The notes under the pieces were generated by a model. It searched no databases and was not told the origin of the DNA. It was given only the letters and a program-made list of their open reading frames with translations. Shown piece by piece: positions 49,701 to 58,361 of a stretch of 64,000 nucleotides of DNA. Source of the stretch: Histomonas meleagridis (Eukaryota > Parabasalia > Tritrichomonadida > Dientamoebidae); assembly GCA_020186115.1 (NCBI GenBank), contig WSYJ01000158.1:186001-250000 (forward strand). The letters are read 5' to 3'. The position numbers and the translations under genes were made by a program. The first letter of the stretch is position 1. Each line of letters begins with the position of its first letter.

Positions 49701-50323
49701 CTCGCTTTTATAAAATCATTAAATGAACGAATAATTTCATTATATTTTTTGTTATCAACATTCGATTTCATTCTTTCATAAGTGTTTTTAATTGAAGAAA
49801 CTATACTTGAAACTTCATTATGAGCTTTAACAAAGTCATAAATTTCATCAAAATTTTGTGAAACTTCTTTAAGATATTTATAATCTTCAACGATTTTTTC
49901 ACGTGTTTTTTCATTAAGGAAATTAAGTTCAGAGAAATTATCATCACCAAACTTCATGGCTTTAAGGATATTTCTTTTGTAATTATTAATTGTTCCTTCA
50001 GATATGTTGGCGTTTTGATAATTATTTATATCTCTTTTGAAAGAATCATTTAAAAAACGAGTTTCCTTTGCAAAATAATTTGCTTTTTCATAAACAGGTA
50101 AAAGCGAAAATATTTTCTCCTTCTCATGATTTACTTGCGTTAAAAAAATAATGTCGCTATCGTTGATTTGATTTGAAGGTCTTAAATCTCCTAATTCTTC
50201 AAATCTTTGAATATTATGAGAAAGGATTCCGGCATAATAAGAAAACATTTGAGGTATTCCTTCTTCAATTGCTTTAGTGATTGGCGTTTTGAGATTCCTA
50301 ATGCAATTATAACAATCTCCCAT
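43715..50323 (-). CDS. Giant coiled-coil protein (2202 aa), unknown
   Basis: A single uninterrupted frame of 2202 codons from ATG 50323. It is almost wholly alpha-helical and Lys/Glu/Asn/Gln-rich, with many heptad stretches. A Pro/Gln/Lys linker at about residues 830-915 (repeats of 'KPTQVKQEAPKPVQ' type) divides it into two arms, each with a similar-looking helical segment after it ('LSIIDMFSSQEYLNSTQAND' resembles 'INICEFIINKSDFQNYLSES'), so it may be an internal duplication. Near the C-terminus a short beta- and Cys-rich segment ('DQNCTSNCTKNFTRYYTYT', 'DCDNTTGCVNGGIDES') interrupts, followed by a basic coiled coil. No motor, kinase or membrane segment seen. Likely a cytoskeletal or scaffold protein. 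Confidence 0.75.
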   Translation of the reverse strand: MGDCYNCIRNLKTPITKAIEEGIPQMFSYYAGILSHNIQRFEELGDLRPSNQINDSDIIFLTQVNHEKEKIFSLLPVYEKANYFAKETRFLNDSFKRDINNYQNANISEGTINNYKRNILKAMKFGDDNFSELNFLNEKTREKIVEDYKYLKEVSQNFDEIYDFVKAHNEVSSIVSSIKNTYERMKSNVDNKKYNEIIRSFNDFIKARNDMMTKPRFKKCKEIEPLKTLCNEVEELYQKLINGLYHESEVEDEKENVIKTLRNELESYKRNNKYNEYQINSFYNKYVIIQFEEVKNDPEIINMKNEFEEIVEKTYQDLRYEKMDYIKRQCLSLLNSLDAVNDKNKIRLQEEYALQKCMLFNDQFIADFTEECPEISKKYEEYQQKYGKEITPIYNDYNVRQIFSSFIKNASNIRTNINNSNLIQFKKYINICEFIINKSDFQNYLSESQKNDKDYIQITNIIANKDKFLELVPYYSRYSQFQNNLFTVKEALQKLQENKFSYYQYFEAKPRIEKTFNFYSEKFYELEFLSDNEKNLVQTFGPLIVNYHEKSKETLQLLLCQYISQQLESQFNSKYLKMKRALESKSYNFLNELEDYILMIEDLSNRTYIQEASSIEPLKSLVKQITETNEYINTQNILTKYQIDEAFRTYENTLNNYISRIQNDFSESTMESFYTTISQMKANCANILQEQKFQDMVTKFETYLKESLQKQREKELKSAEEQAFNELKQYSKENMSENDKKYFLERYIKFSNKSIKGVITNVTVNEKCIPLIENYLSNGGTLYETKSSSKAPFDYDIWVPSQMPENLIQCDIRPVPCLPGAIQTEFKPPELVKKTFAPPTIGSVAVQFNVPKIQPKPTQVKQEAPKPVQVKQEVQTQQIQPKPAQVQPKPTQETPKPVQSQEKSNGPSELQIILVFNAIKNTQLNKLVLNGNLSGFKQEIKKIEQQLSIIDMFSSQEYLNSTQANDKDFLLIKEIYENHSQIEEIIPRYEKFQRFSNGIYFIQSDKDLIQKIISNPEDIQTSIYSLERMKTNVTNLMKFNDKFDDLKYCPTEQLEKILECQKIATILNDKIDDIITHEKQKEVASRVKASYNTQLRYYQEEIDSQNYERKIRYYEDLLKAKDEIYNKYKEYVNVNPLKQFLDDIETLIKKTKDEKIIENAKIKTESEKFLIRYRPLIERLQREQSPSQSLNNDLSQLEESFRRQNPSIFEVEEVKDLIQKKEQIQEKQNGYKMQQQINAEAFQTSKQLNEIIPKEFENWEIEKFNELLEKRKHIIIEGKEVDTTQTPKVQEILDNFKEKQQQCYLLKLIQYYEITHPDRSEENLMNHRYLTYKEIDIDTKIGFLNNLTKYNQDKDNILQSAYVTGKIKNGTMNKLQNRFQKIIDTFKNEKLPGLKKEFNYYVKRASENIIYYNGCEEIIGIVKIFLEEESKEMQQILDAIKKPEQNQYKLQLKQHIGIEQDYKNAIEDSIKNIKIYYQTMKKDTKPINSNYFKLISLINGIFVATQNIQAYECYYKEIKEFFESIKEEIKTEIQPILIKHLEKAKVIISAINSPPKIPSSRSSNWSYFEKYNAKTLMTTILSYYISNISLIQIVLGIKIDELEELIQMSKENTILNINEDQLKIIEESESYLETNPILSMKIIEGLWNFYSANENIYERCYQILQKTYEKLGRIPLNDFIPTTYIYSKRSQLNTMLFEPFFDCDCFIYDKDLNNHFFIDLSTYKFFKSASAKITDSLMSINDLKHEILTNETGVIHPAFRNTFFLQEEQRKINDKFNPITKAFIQKMTKLTQIQIKRCMSEENIDLLRKQVELSEFRGFYNYESFSTESIFKFICNFAPIINDSFSQAVQNFQNTFNKLPKRRSPIDKANEIKFESLKFQFDKILPLKCILTDVIKCKEVEWVNLLEFGSIYIQFISQCDTFIRYIYTSKILTKYYDNIKSFFIQQHAILLETVREFHIKYSSKVVSNEDAKFIINLRDYQGVNREIVQKIYYTVISYVHTLHDNLEKQAQKMFDEMRKLSNERRQFLQAKYIDPIKDDTVIEMYGKKYVSKRTNDYVRFAAPNDSFIIYASTSEFNACSIVVKYDKGTYNLETHFFPYVALRQNFDPIHYQYFKDQNCTSNCTKNFTRYYTYTITDCDNTTGCVNGGIDESIFRAIVVTYNCLDDYEAQNDAERKRLKRQMKRLEEEREREKLRQMLSKFR

Positions 50324-50436
50324 TTCGAAATGTGAAATGTTTCATCGATTTCGTTTTTCGATGTAAAAGTTAGTTAACAACCGATTTCGATTTCTCCAAA
50401 TTTTAGCACTTTTTGCAAAAATACATTTTAATTTGA

Positions 50437-50999
50437 ATGGTTTATGATATTGTCCTTGTCAAATTAAATGTTCCCGTTTTTGGAGATGGAGGCGTAAGTA
50501 AAACCTGTATAGTAATACAACCGGTTCAAAAAAGATCTTGTGCTTTCGAAGAACCAGATATCTATTATAATTATACATTATGATACAACCATATCTCTTG
50601 ATATATCAAGAGTCAATTGACACTAATGTATGTAGTTGAGCAATTTTACATACATGAAAGAGAATGATGTTTTTTTAGTTGTTTATATCAAAATTGTCCC
50701 TAAAAATTTACAAAGCGTCGAAGTATGGTGCGAGAAAGAGGCAATGATGATACAATTATTGCTTGTGGAAACAAATCAGATTTCGAAATCAAGTTTGGTG
50801 AGCCCAGAAGAAGGTGAAGAACTTGCATCAAAATTTGGCGCAAAATTCTTTGAGGCCTCTGATAAGAATAACATCAATATCAGCGAAGCTTTTACTGCTC
50901 TTGTAAGTTTAATGCAAAAATCCATAAGATCAGATGTTAAGATTAAGACAAAAGATAAAATTAATCAGAAAAAGCATAAAAAAGTAAAAAAAAAAAATA
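50437..50999 (+). pseudogene. Ras-like GTPase pseudogene
   Basis: A degraded copy of the gene at 53862. An ATG at 50437 opens a frame with a ruined P-loop (FGDGGVSKTC instead of GDCGVGKSS), 'VQKRSCAFEEPDIYYNYTL', then a TGA at about 50581. Further on, in another frame (50636-50990), the second half is recognisable: 'YMKENDVFLVVYIKIVP', then nearly identical 'LVSPEEGEELASKFGAKFFE' and 'SEAFTALVSLMQK'. The NKSD base-recognition block survives in DNA (GGAAACAAATCAGAT) but out of frame. The last codons are cut by the transposon at 51000. Confidence 0.9.
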
Positions 51000-53337
51000 C
51001 CCATTTTTACCTTTTATTCGTACAAACGATAGGGTTTGAATCAAACATAGTTTGTTATTATTTGTGAATAAAATGATCGGCAGGAAATTGAATGCATTGA
51101 AAATTATCCCACAAATCCAAAAAATCAGATCAAAATAAACTGAAATAATTGAATCCGTTTTTTGTTGTATTTTAGCTGAGTTAATATCTATGTTTTTTTT
51201 GCATAAAATTTGAAAAAAATCAAACAGATATTTTGTAAATAATATATAGATGTCATGTGCCACTGAAATAATGAACAATCAAAAATTGCGCATCGATCAG
51301 ATCGGCAACACAGAAACATGCATTTTGAACAATATTCAAAAGTTAGTATATACTAATACCTACTGTGAAAAATATCATGTTAAATTCAGATCCATATTTT
51401 TAACGTATTTTTCATTCAATTTAAATAAAGAATAACTCAACACACAAACAATAATATTTTTTATGAAAATTATTTTTGGAAACTACATCATGAGCACAAT
51501 CAATTTATATATTGAAAATATGAAATTCTTCAAAAACGTGAAAAAGTGATTAATCATTTCGACTTTTTTCTGACAAAAAACAAATTGTTTTCAAAATCGT
51601 TTTATTCCAATGTTATAGGTATTGTACGAGTTTTAATATTTTTGCATTTATTTACTCACTCGGTTTCTGGGAAAATAGAATTATAATTTTTAAAAAAACC
51701 AAAAAGTGACAAATTGCATGGAAATATATTTGACTATGTTTGTTTATATCTTTTCTATAATTAGACAATGATTTCATTTTGTTATTGATAATTTATGCTG
51801 GTTCAAGTTTTCTCTGATTTATTATTCATGATAATTGAGAGATGTGACGTAAACAATGATTGTCATTTATTCTTTTGCAAAAAATTATGTAGAAAAAATG
51901 TACCATTTTTTCATAGGTTTATTTCATCAATTCAATGACTTCTTTTGAAAAAGTTGAATTTTGCTGATGAATTGCTCATAATTTCAAAATACACATCAAA
52001 CTTATGACTTCACATTTGTGATTTTTTTTAATTTTTCATTGTTTAATTAATTCCCAAACTTTCTCGATATTTTTTTGAGAAATACTGAGCCATGATTTAA
52101 CGAGTATCTTAATTGATTCTTGATATGTTATGTTTCTTGTTTGATCTTTAAAAGTTTAATGCTAAAATTTTTTTTGAGCTCTTGATTTAAGTTCCCCAAA
52201 TACCTTAACATCAAGAGGTTGATATTTTGATGTTCTACCGGCTGGAACAAATAGCACAATTTGAAGCTCTTGAGCTCAACTTAACATTTTCTGCTTGATG
52301 AGCAGGAAAAATGTCCCAAACTAAGGTACATGGTTCACCATTGGCTTTATTATGAATCCAATTCGAATAGAAAATCAGAATATCATCATTAGCACATCTA
52401 CGTTCAGTATAAGTAAATATCAAATTTTCGTTTAATTTCCCAAATTTATTCTCGGACCTATTCGGTTTGCCTCTGGCAATAATCCGAAGCGGCAACTTTG
52501 ACCCATTTGCATTAATTGCCGCGATGGCCGTCAAAGTTAATTTCTCGTTTTGGATTGATTGGATCTTAACCGTTGGCACTCCAATCTTGTGTAATACTTT
52601 CGCTGGGGTGTTCGAAATTTTCCAACATGTTTCATCCATGTTGAAAATTTTTTCCTTCGGATATTTCTGAAATATTAATTTAAGCTTATCTTGGAAGATT
52701 TGAACATATTCATTATTGATATTTGTTCGCCTTTCTGCATGTGGTTTCCGATATGATAGATTATTGCGCTTCATGAAATCGCTTATAAATGTAGTAGACG
52801 CGCAAAATCGTTCATATTTTGGATTACCACTTAACGAAAACTCATTGAGAGCTTTCATCTTAAATGATAATGTCGTAGGTCCAAAACCAGAGACGGCTTG
52901 TTGTATAATTTCTTCTGCCATACTCGCTTCGGTTTCTTTCGAAAATACCCTACGATTTGGATGCCCTTCGCAATTTGGAAACCAGTCTTTATTTTCATTC
53001 CTTTTCTGGTGCCAATAACTGAGTGTTGAAATTATTGGAAATTATCAAACATGAACGTTCTCGATCTCAAACTGAGATTTGGGATTCGAGTTCCAACTAA
53101 CTGTTTTCGAGTTTCGAAAACAAGAAGAACGTCATGACAAAAATAACATGAAGTGAAAATATTTTTTTGAATAATTTTCTTCACAAAAGTAACGGTTTGA
53201 TTTACGATCGAATGGCTGTTTTCATTTTAACTCAATTTTCTGCCAAAAATAAAATGTCTCAAATTTCTTTGTTGTAAATTTTACAACAAAGACTCTCAAT
53301 TTTCGTATCGTTTGTACGAATAAAAGGTAAAAATGGG
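51000..53337. mobile_element. Pogo/Tc5-like DNA transposon (2338 bp), inserted in GTPase pseudogene
   Basis: Perfect 32-bp terminal inverted repeats start CCCATTTTTACCTTTTATTC at 51000-51031 and end at 53306-53337, flanked by a TA duplication (50998-50999 and 53338-53339). The left end interrupts the last codons of the GTPase pseudogene, just after the HKKV that matches HKEV of the intact paralogue. Inside is one transposase remnant on the minus strand (52162-53041). The 1.1 kb between 51060 and 52160 holds no recognisable gene. TA target and CENP-B/DDE_1-type transposase place it in the pogo/Tigger/Tc5 group. Confidence 0.88.
52162..53041 (-). pseudogene. Pogo/Tc5-like (DDE_1) transposase remnant
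   Basis: The frame 53041-52235 contains part of an N-terminal HTH ('PIISTLSYWHQKRNENKDWF') with no ATG, then 'STTFISDFMKRNNLSYRKPH' typical of the Tc5/CENP-B second HTH. The catalytic core follows: first Asp in IFNMDETCWKIS, second Asp in CTLVWDIFPAHQAENVK. At about 52255 the frame shifts; the third acidic block, 'LFVPAGRTSKYQPLDVKVFG', continues in another frame to a TAG at 52162-52164. The order and spacing are those of DDE_1-family transposases. The missing start and the frameshift mean it is dead. Confidence 0.88.
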
Positions 53338-53861
53338 TAAATAAAAAACATGTTTAACATTTCAAGTAAAACGTGTAACAATATGCAAATTGATTACCAA
53401 CTTCCAAAAGAAGCCTTTTTGTGTTCAATATAGAAAATTATTTTTTGTTGAATAATTTCCAATGGTTATAATTGTGTTTGGTGTTTCGACTGTTTCTTTT
53501 TTAATTCACTTTGGACAATAATGATTAAGATATTATGTAAATTTGCTTCTATCCTAATTCATTCAATGTTTGATAAAAATCTTTTTTCATGATTTAAATT
53601 TTTTATTCTTTTTTAATGATTAATAAATGCATGGTGATTTCAATGTATATTTTCGATTTATTTTATGTGCATATTTGGGGAATTTGGTGTAATTTACCTG
53701 ATCCCCATCGAACACTCAGATCATCCTATTTTATATCACATGTCATTTTCATTGGAATAATTCACAAGGTTGTTAAATTTTGGCTGCTACTGATTTTTGT
53801 TAACATATTTAAACGTTTTTTATTGTCAAATTTAAATGGTTTATGATATTCATCAGATTGT
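53338..53861. other. Region upstream of GTPase gene
   Basis: AT-rich 0.5 kb. AACGTT at 53812-53817. ATGGTTTATGATATT at 53836 is shared with the start of the pseudogene copy at 50437 but here is out of frame with the GTPase and stops after nine codons. Confidence 0.45.
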
Positions 53862-54455
53862 TTGAGTACAAAACCTTATAAGATTGCAATTCTTGGAGAT
53901 TGTGGTGTGGGCAAAAGCAGTTTAGTAATACGACTGGTTCAAAAAAGATTTTGTTGTTCGGATGGATTAACTACAGACGTTTATAATTATACTTTATCCG
54001 TTGATGACTCAACAATATCTTTTAATATCCTTGATATTGAAGAAAATTGGGAATTACCATTATATTTTCCATACATGAAAGAAAGTGATGGTTTTTTAGT
54101 TGTTTATTCCAAAGTTGACCCTCAAAGTTTCCAAAATGCCGAAATTTGGTGTGAGAACATCATAAGAGAAAAAAATAATACCGATGTACCAATTGTTATT
54201 TGCGGAAACAAATCAGATATAGAAGAAATTTTGGTTAGCCCAGAAGAAGGTGAAGAACTTGCATCAAAATTTGGTGCAAAATTCTTTGAGACCTCTTCTA
54301 AGTGGGGTATCAATGTTACCGAAGCTTTTACAGCTCTTGTAAGTTTAATGCAAAAATATAAAAGATTGGATGTCAAGATTCATCCAAACACAGAAAACAA
54401 AAGTTTACCACCAAAAGATAAGAAAATGCATAAAGAAGTATGTATTATATTTTAG
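53862..54455 (+). CDS. Ras-like small GTPase with degenerate switch II
   Basis: A 197-aa protein. P-loop GDCGVGKS (residues 12-19), switch I region with T-T-D-V-Y-N-Y, G4 NKSD (116-119), G5 ETSSK (143-147) and a C-terminal CIIF box for prenylation are all present, so it should be membrane-attached. Switch II is unusual: DIEENWE (58-64) replaces DTAGQE, losing the invariant Gly and the catalytic Gln, which predicts low or no GTP hydrolysis. The frame starts with TTG at 53862 where the protein clearly begins (S-T-K-P-Y-K-I-A); no in-frame ATG lies upstream before a TGA at 53844. The start codon may be lost, or initiation is non-AUG or from an unseen exon. Confidence 0.8.
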   Translation: MSTKPYKIAILGDCGVGKSSLVIRLVQKRFCCSDGLTTDVYNYTLSVDDSTISFNILDIEENWELPLYFPYMKESDGFLVVYSKVDPQSFQNAEIWCENIIREKNNTDVPIVICGNKSDIEEILVSPEEGEELASKFGAKFFETSSKWGINVTEAFTALVSLMQKYKRLDVKIHPNTENKSLPPKDKKMHKEVCIIF

Positions 54456-54992
54456 GCAAACTGCGGAACTTCTAAAAGAATTCTTTGTTAAACTAAATAA
54501 ATTAATTGTAACTGAATCTGTATAAATATATTTTGAATAGTGATGATATAAAATGGAATTGTGATTCTTCTTATAAGAACACTATAAAATTGTAAAACAG
54601 CTATTGTTTAATTTTTTTAGAAAAAAATGCGTTGATTAATGTGAGTTGAATTAATATTTATCATTTCTTTATCTGAAAGAGAGGTACATCAATGATGAAA
54701 CCATCCCCTTTTTGAAACATCTGCTTTAACAGGTGAAGGTGCCCAAGAAGCATTTTTGAATATATGCAAAACTAATTCATTTTGTTTATTTTATAAAATG
54801 ATTAAGGGATGCACATGAATACGACTTAACTCATTTATAAAATTTTTGTAATATTTTTCTTAACCTTGCAAATATTTGGAGGTTAATAATGGTATAAAAG
54901 CCCTGAGATATGCACATTGAAGAACAGAAAGTAACAATGGAATCGATATAAAAAATATGGATTCACTATGTCTGTTCGAATGAAACTAAAAT
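54456..54992. other. Intergenic, no gene seen
   Basis: AT-rich spacer between two plus-strand genes. No recognised feature. Confidence 0.45.
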
Positions 54993-56240
54993 ATGTTTTT
55001 GTTCAAAAAAAAGGAGAATACTCCTGCTGTACCCGAATTTTCAATGGGCAATTTTTTGTTCCAAAATGCAAAAGAAATAAAAGCGGAAGCAATACTTCTT
55101 AATAATTCACCTCAACTTGAGAAATTAAATAATTGGTTTGGCAGTCATCCAAAGGCAATGAAGTATTTGTATTTTTATCACGTCGATAATATAGATGGGA
55201 TCCAAAACTTTGATGAAATTCGGAAGAATTCAATTAAATCTCAAATTTCCAAATCTCTTGAATTAATCCAACAATTAGAAAACTCCACACAAAACAAGCA
55301 CACACAAAAATTTTCCTGCCCACAACATCCAAATATCCAGATACAAAAAGTTCACAAAGTCAAAAATAATTACAAGAAGGTATGTATTAATACATACATA
55401 ATTGACCAAATTACAGAAAAAATAGATGACGTTGTTGACCACAAAAAGAAAATGCTAAAATCTATTACTGTATCATTAATTTCATTATTATCATCTAATG
55501 CAATTCCACATCAGTATATACCAATTATTCGTTTGGATGATCTCTCTGTATCACGGTCATACATTTCTTCCAATGACAGTTTATGTTGTTGGTATCAAGA
55601 ATTAATTACTCGATTCCAACAACAAAACGGAGATTTATTGGGAGAAATTGCTATGGTTTCAGGTACCTTTCTTGACGATGGGATCGAATCAAACATAGAA
55701 GCGTTTAAAGCTGTTTTGAGTTCTTATAATTCATTTTTCAATTCAGAAAACGGTTATATTCAGAATTTAAATCTTTTAAACGGTTTCACCGATTTTATTT
55801 ATTCAAACTCCGTTGTAATTCCTCTTCTTGAGTCCCTAAAAGAAAATAAGTGTTATGAAAGCTTCTTAGAAGACATGATCAACTTATTTCGATTACAAAA
55901 TGAAGAAATTGAATTATTTGTATCTTTATGTTCGTATTTCATAGCACCCATTTTTTGCCCTGATATTGGACCTCCCAGCTCAAGTTTAGATAAAGAGCAG
56001 CAAATTGATTTGGAAATTGCGTTTATTTATTTTGTTGAAAATGATCCAATAATGATTTTGAAAAATCTACAAAAGGACAAAAACACAATACAAAACATAG
56101 CAAATGCACTTGCGCAGTATACAAAAGATTGGAAAGAAATTTTTAAATTTGTTTTAGATTTTACAATTGATAAATTTTTGAAGCCTGAATTAAAAATTGT
56201 TCGCGATAATATCAATGAGTTTATTCAGTCTTTAGGTTGA
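54993..56240 (+). CDS. Unrecognised helical protein (415 aa)
   Basis: A complete frame from ATG to TGA. The protein is soluble, mainly helical, with balanced composition. A short segment with paired Cys and His (FSCPQHPNIQIQKVHKV, about residues 108-124) could bind a metal. The second half ('FLEDMINLFRLQNEEIELFVSLCSYF' and 'LEIAFIYFVENDPIMILKNL') looks like a bundle of long helices such as those in GAP or GEF domains; 'GEIAMVSGTFLDDGIESNIEAF' could be part of it. No motif is diagnostic, so I give no function. It lies next to the Ras-like gene; an interaction would be pure speculation. Confidence 0.75.
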   Translation: MFLFKKKENTPAVPEFSMGNFLFQNAKEIKAEAILLNNSPQLEKLNNWFGSHPKAMKYLYFYHVDNIDGIQNFDEIRKNSIKSQISKSLELIQQLENSTQNKHTQKFSCPQHPNIQIQKVHKVKNNYKKVCINTYIIDQITEKIDDVVDHKKKMLKSITVSLISLLSSNAIPHQYIPIIRLDDLSVSRSYISSNDSLCCWYQELITRFQQQNGDLLGEIAMVSGTFLDDGIESNIEAFKAVLSSYNSFFNSENGYIQNLNLLNGFTDFIYSNSVVIPLLESLKENKCYESFLEDMINLFRLQNEEIELFVSLCSYFIAPIFCPDIGPPSSSLDKEQQIDLEIAFIYFVENDPIMILKNLQKDKNTIQNIANALAQYTKDWKEIFKFVLDFTIDKFLKPELKIVRDNINEFIQSLG

Positions 56241-56660
56241 AATTAAATTCATCAGATGTATTTGAGTTTTTAAGAGATTAAGCTTAATCTCATCAAAAAA
56301 ATTTGATATATTGAAAATTCTGATGTCCGATCAAATTTTATTCAAAAAGTTTCCCTTCCTCTAACGAGGTTGAAATATCGGGATCTTTAGACTTAGTGTG
56401 ATAAATTTAATTATTTATGGTATTGCATACGATTTTTACTGTTTTTCATAACTAAAACGAAATCTTTTGGAATTCATCGACATCTTAATTTCTAATTTCA
56501 TCTGTGAGAAATAATTGATTTTTGAAACAACGATTCATTATAACCTTTTGCTTTCACAAGTGTATGTTTGTATAAGTGGGGCTGACTCTCCAAATGTTTT
56601 TGAAATTTGCATATGAAGCAAAAAGTTTCACCAAAATGATTAATCCCATGTTCAATTTAT
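56241..56660. other. Intergenic between convergent genes
   Basis: AT-rich, no gene seen. Confidence 0.4.
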
Positions 56661-57089
56661 TTATTTGTTTACAGTGATTTCCGATGATAACAAAGAAGAC
56701 CCAGGGGTCTCTATTAGAAACGAAATTAAGACCTCCTCATGAGGACATCTTAAGTTTTCTTGTTCATCAGAAACATTCTCGTCTTTGTGTTTTGCCCATT
56801 CTGCAGAGTCGAAAAATTTAATTGCTTTCCGCTTATTTATCTTTGAGTTCGATCTTTTTAACTTACAGAATTTATTTTTGTTTGCACTTTCAGCTATAAT
56901 TGAACATTCTAAAGGATGCTCTTTTAGCCGATAATCAAGGATGCAGAGAGGTTTCCTATGAACTTTCTGATTTGAATAAACATTCATTGCCCATTCAGCG
57001 GAATCCCATAGCGATATTCGGCTTCTCTTGGTTTTTGCTTCAAGGTTAATTTGTAATTTTCCTATTCTTTTCTTAGATAGCTCAGACAT
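56661..57089 (-). CDS. Endosulfine/ARPP-like protein with two FDSAEW-type motifs
   Basis: A 142-aa basic, probably disordered protein with a good ATG at 57089. It holds two copies of one motif: SLWDSAEWAMN (about residues 26-36) and KFFDSAEWAKHKDE (about 89-102). The second, preceded by basic residues (NKRKAIK), matches the core of endosulfine/ARPP-19/Igo proteins (FDSGDY or FDSADW), which, when the Ser is phosphorylated by a Greatwall-type kinase, inhibit PP2A-B55. The length is in the family range (about 110-170 aa). The duplication of the motif is not typical. The motif is seen directly; PP2A-B55 inhibition is inferred from the family. Confidence 0.6.
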   Translation of the reverse strand: MSELSKKRIGKLQINLEAKTKRSRISLWDSAEWAMNVYSNQKVHRKPLCILDYRLKEHPLECSIIAESANKNKFCKLKRSNSKINKRKAIKFFDSAEWAKHKDENVSDEQENLRCPHEEVLISFLIETPGSSLLSSEITVNK

Positions 57090-57539
57090 AAATTGATTTT
57101 ATATTTCTATTAGGCAAAATCTTTACCCAAAGAAAAATCAAACTTTTTGAATAAAATGTGAGATCTCACCAGCTGGTCAATTTTGTGAATAGTAAAATCT
57201 GTTCACTTCAAATAAATGGTGTAAACAATTCATTTCTAACAAAAATTGCGATTTTCATCGAACTTAAAGAATACTATTTTGAGTTATCAAGAAAATTGAA
57301 ATGCAACCAATAACAAAATCAACACAGAAAATGTTATTAATTTATATCATTATGAAGTAGATCCATTTGCTAAATATTTTGAATAGAACAATTTTATATG
57401 TAAATTTAATGTTTTTATTGTATTTGCTATAATAAACATATAATAAATAATCGAAGAAAACATAAGATTCGTCAAACAACAAAAATGTTTGTATTTAATA
57501 AATAAATAAAAAATTATTTTGTTCTTAAAATATGTTTAT
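57090..57539. other. Intergenic, no gene seen
   Basis: AT-rich spacer upstream of the endosulfine-like gene and downstream of the BspA pseudogene. Confidence 0.4.
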
Positions 57540-58213
57540 TTATATCTGACTTATAAACTTTTCTTCTTTGAAATCGTCTGCAAATGGATCTTCTTCAATA
57601 TTTGAATTATTAATACCAACTGAAAATGTATTATCTATTTCATTAATTTTATTATTATTTTCATCTGAAACATTCATTTCTTCTTCATTTTGTTTCCGCT
57701 TCTTATTTTGATATTTAAATTTTCATTAAGATGAACTGTTACTAAATTACGACATGATAAAAATGCAGAACTTCCAATAATTGTAATTGATGAATAAAGT
57801 TTAATTGAAATTATTGTTTCCCATTGATAAAAAGCATTAGATTCTATCTCAGAAATACCTTCATTAATGATAATATGTTTCACTTGTTCTTTATATGTTT
57901 TTCTATTTGAATATTCACTAGAATTATTAATAATTAAAGTTTGCGTATCTGAATCAAATGTTTCATGAGTTTCAATAAAAAAGAGAATAAATAAAAATGA
58001 AATAATTTTATAATTAATTTTATAACTTTTATTCGTTTTATTGAAATAATAATGAAATAATTTAATAAAAAATAATAGAATTAAAATATTATTATATAAA
58101 AAATTAAAGATAATACAAAAGATTAACTTGAAATATTCAAAAATGTTCATAAAATTAAATGAAAAATAGTTTTGTTTCGCAAATCTAACATCCATGATTT
58201 TTTGGTGTAACAT
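57540..58213 (-). pseudogene. BspA-like gene with internal deletion
   Basis: The frame from ATG 58213 gives a hydrophobic leader, the signal-like 'YKIISFLFILFFIE' and two BspA LRRs ('GISEIESNAFYQWETIISIK', 'TIIGSSAFLSCRNLVTVHLN'), then runs out at 57674. In a different frame the sequence directly continues as 'KYQNKKRKQNEEEMNV' and 'NNSNIEEDPFADDFKEEKF', ending at TAA 57540-57542, which matches the cytoplasmic tail of the protein at 15367 (NKKEEIDENEISEQ... ISNIEEDPFADDFKEEKF). So the rest of the LRRs, the stalk and the membrane segment have been lost by one deletion that also changed the frame. Confidence 0.85.
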
Positions 58214-58361
58214 GTTTGTTAAAAGAGTTGATTTATTAAAAGATAGTGGAATATTGATGTTTATTTGTATAAAACAAAAGAAGAAATAAAATGTATGATG
58301 TTCAAATATTTTGAAAAGAGAAAATTTATGAAATTTTTAACATGAAATAACATGAAATCTT

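Noticed and set aside
51250-51435. 61-codon frame inside the pogo-like transposon
   Set aside because: No similarity to transposon-encoded proteins and no conserved context; likely chance.
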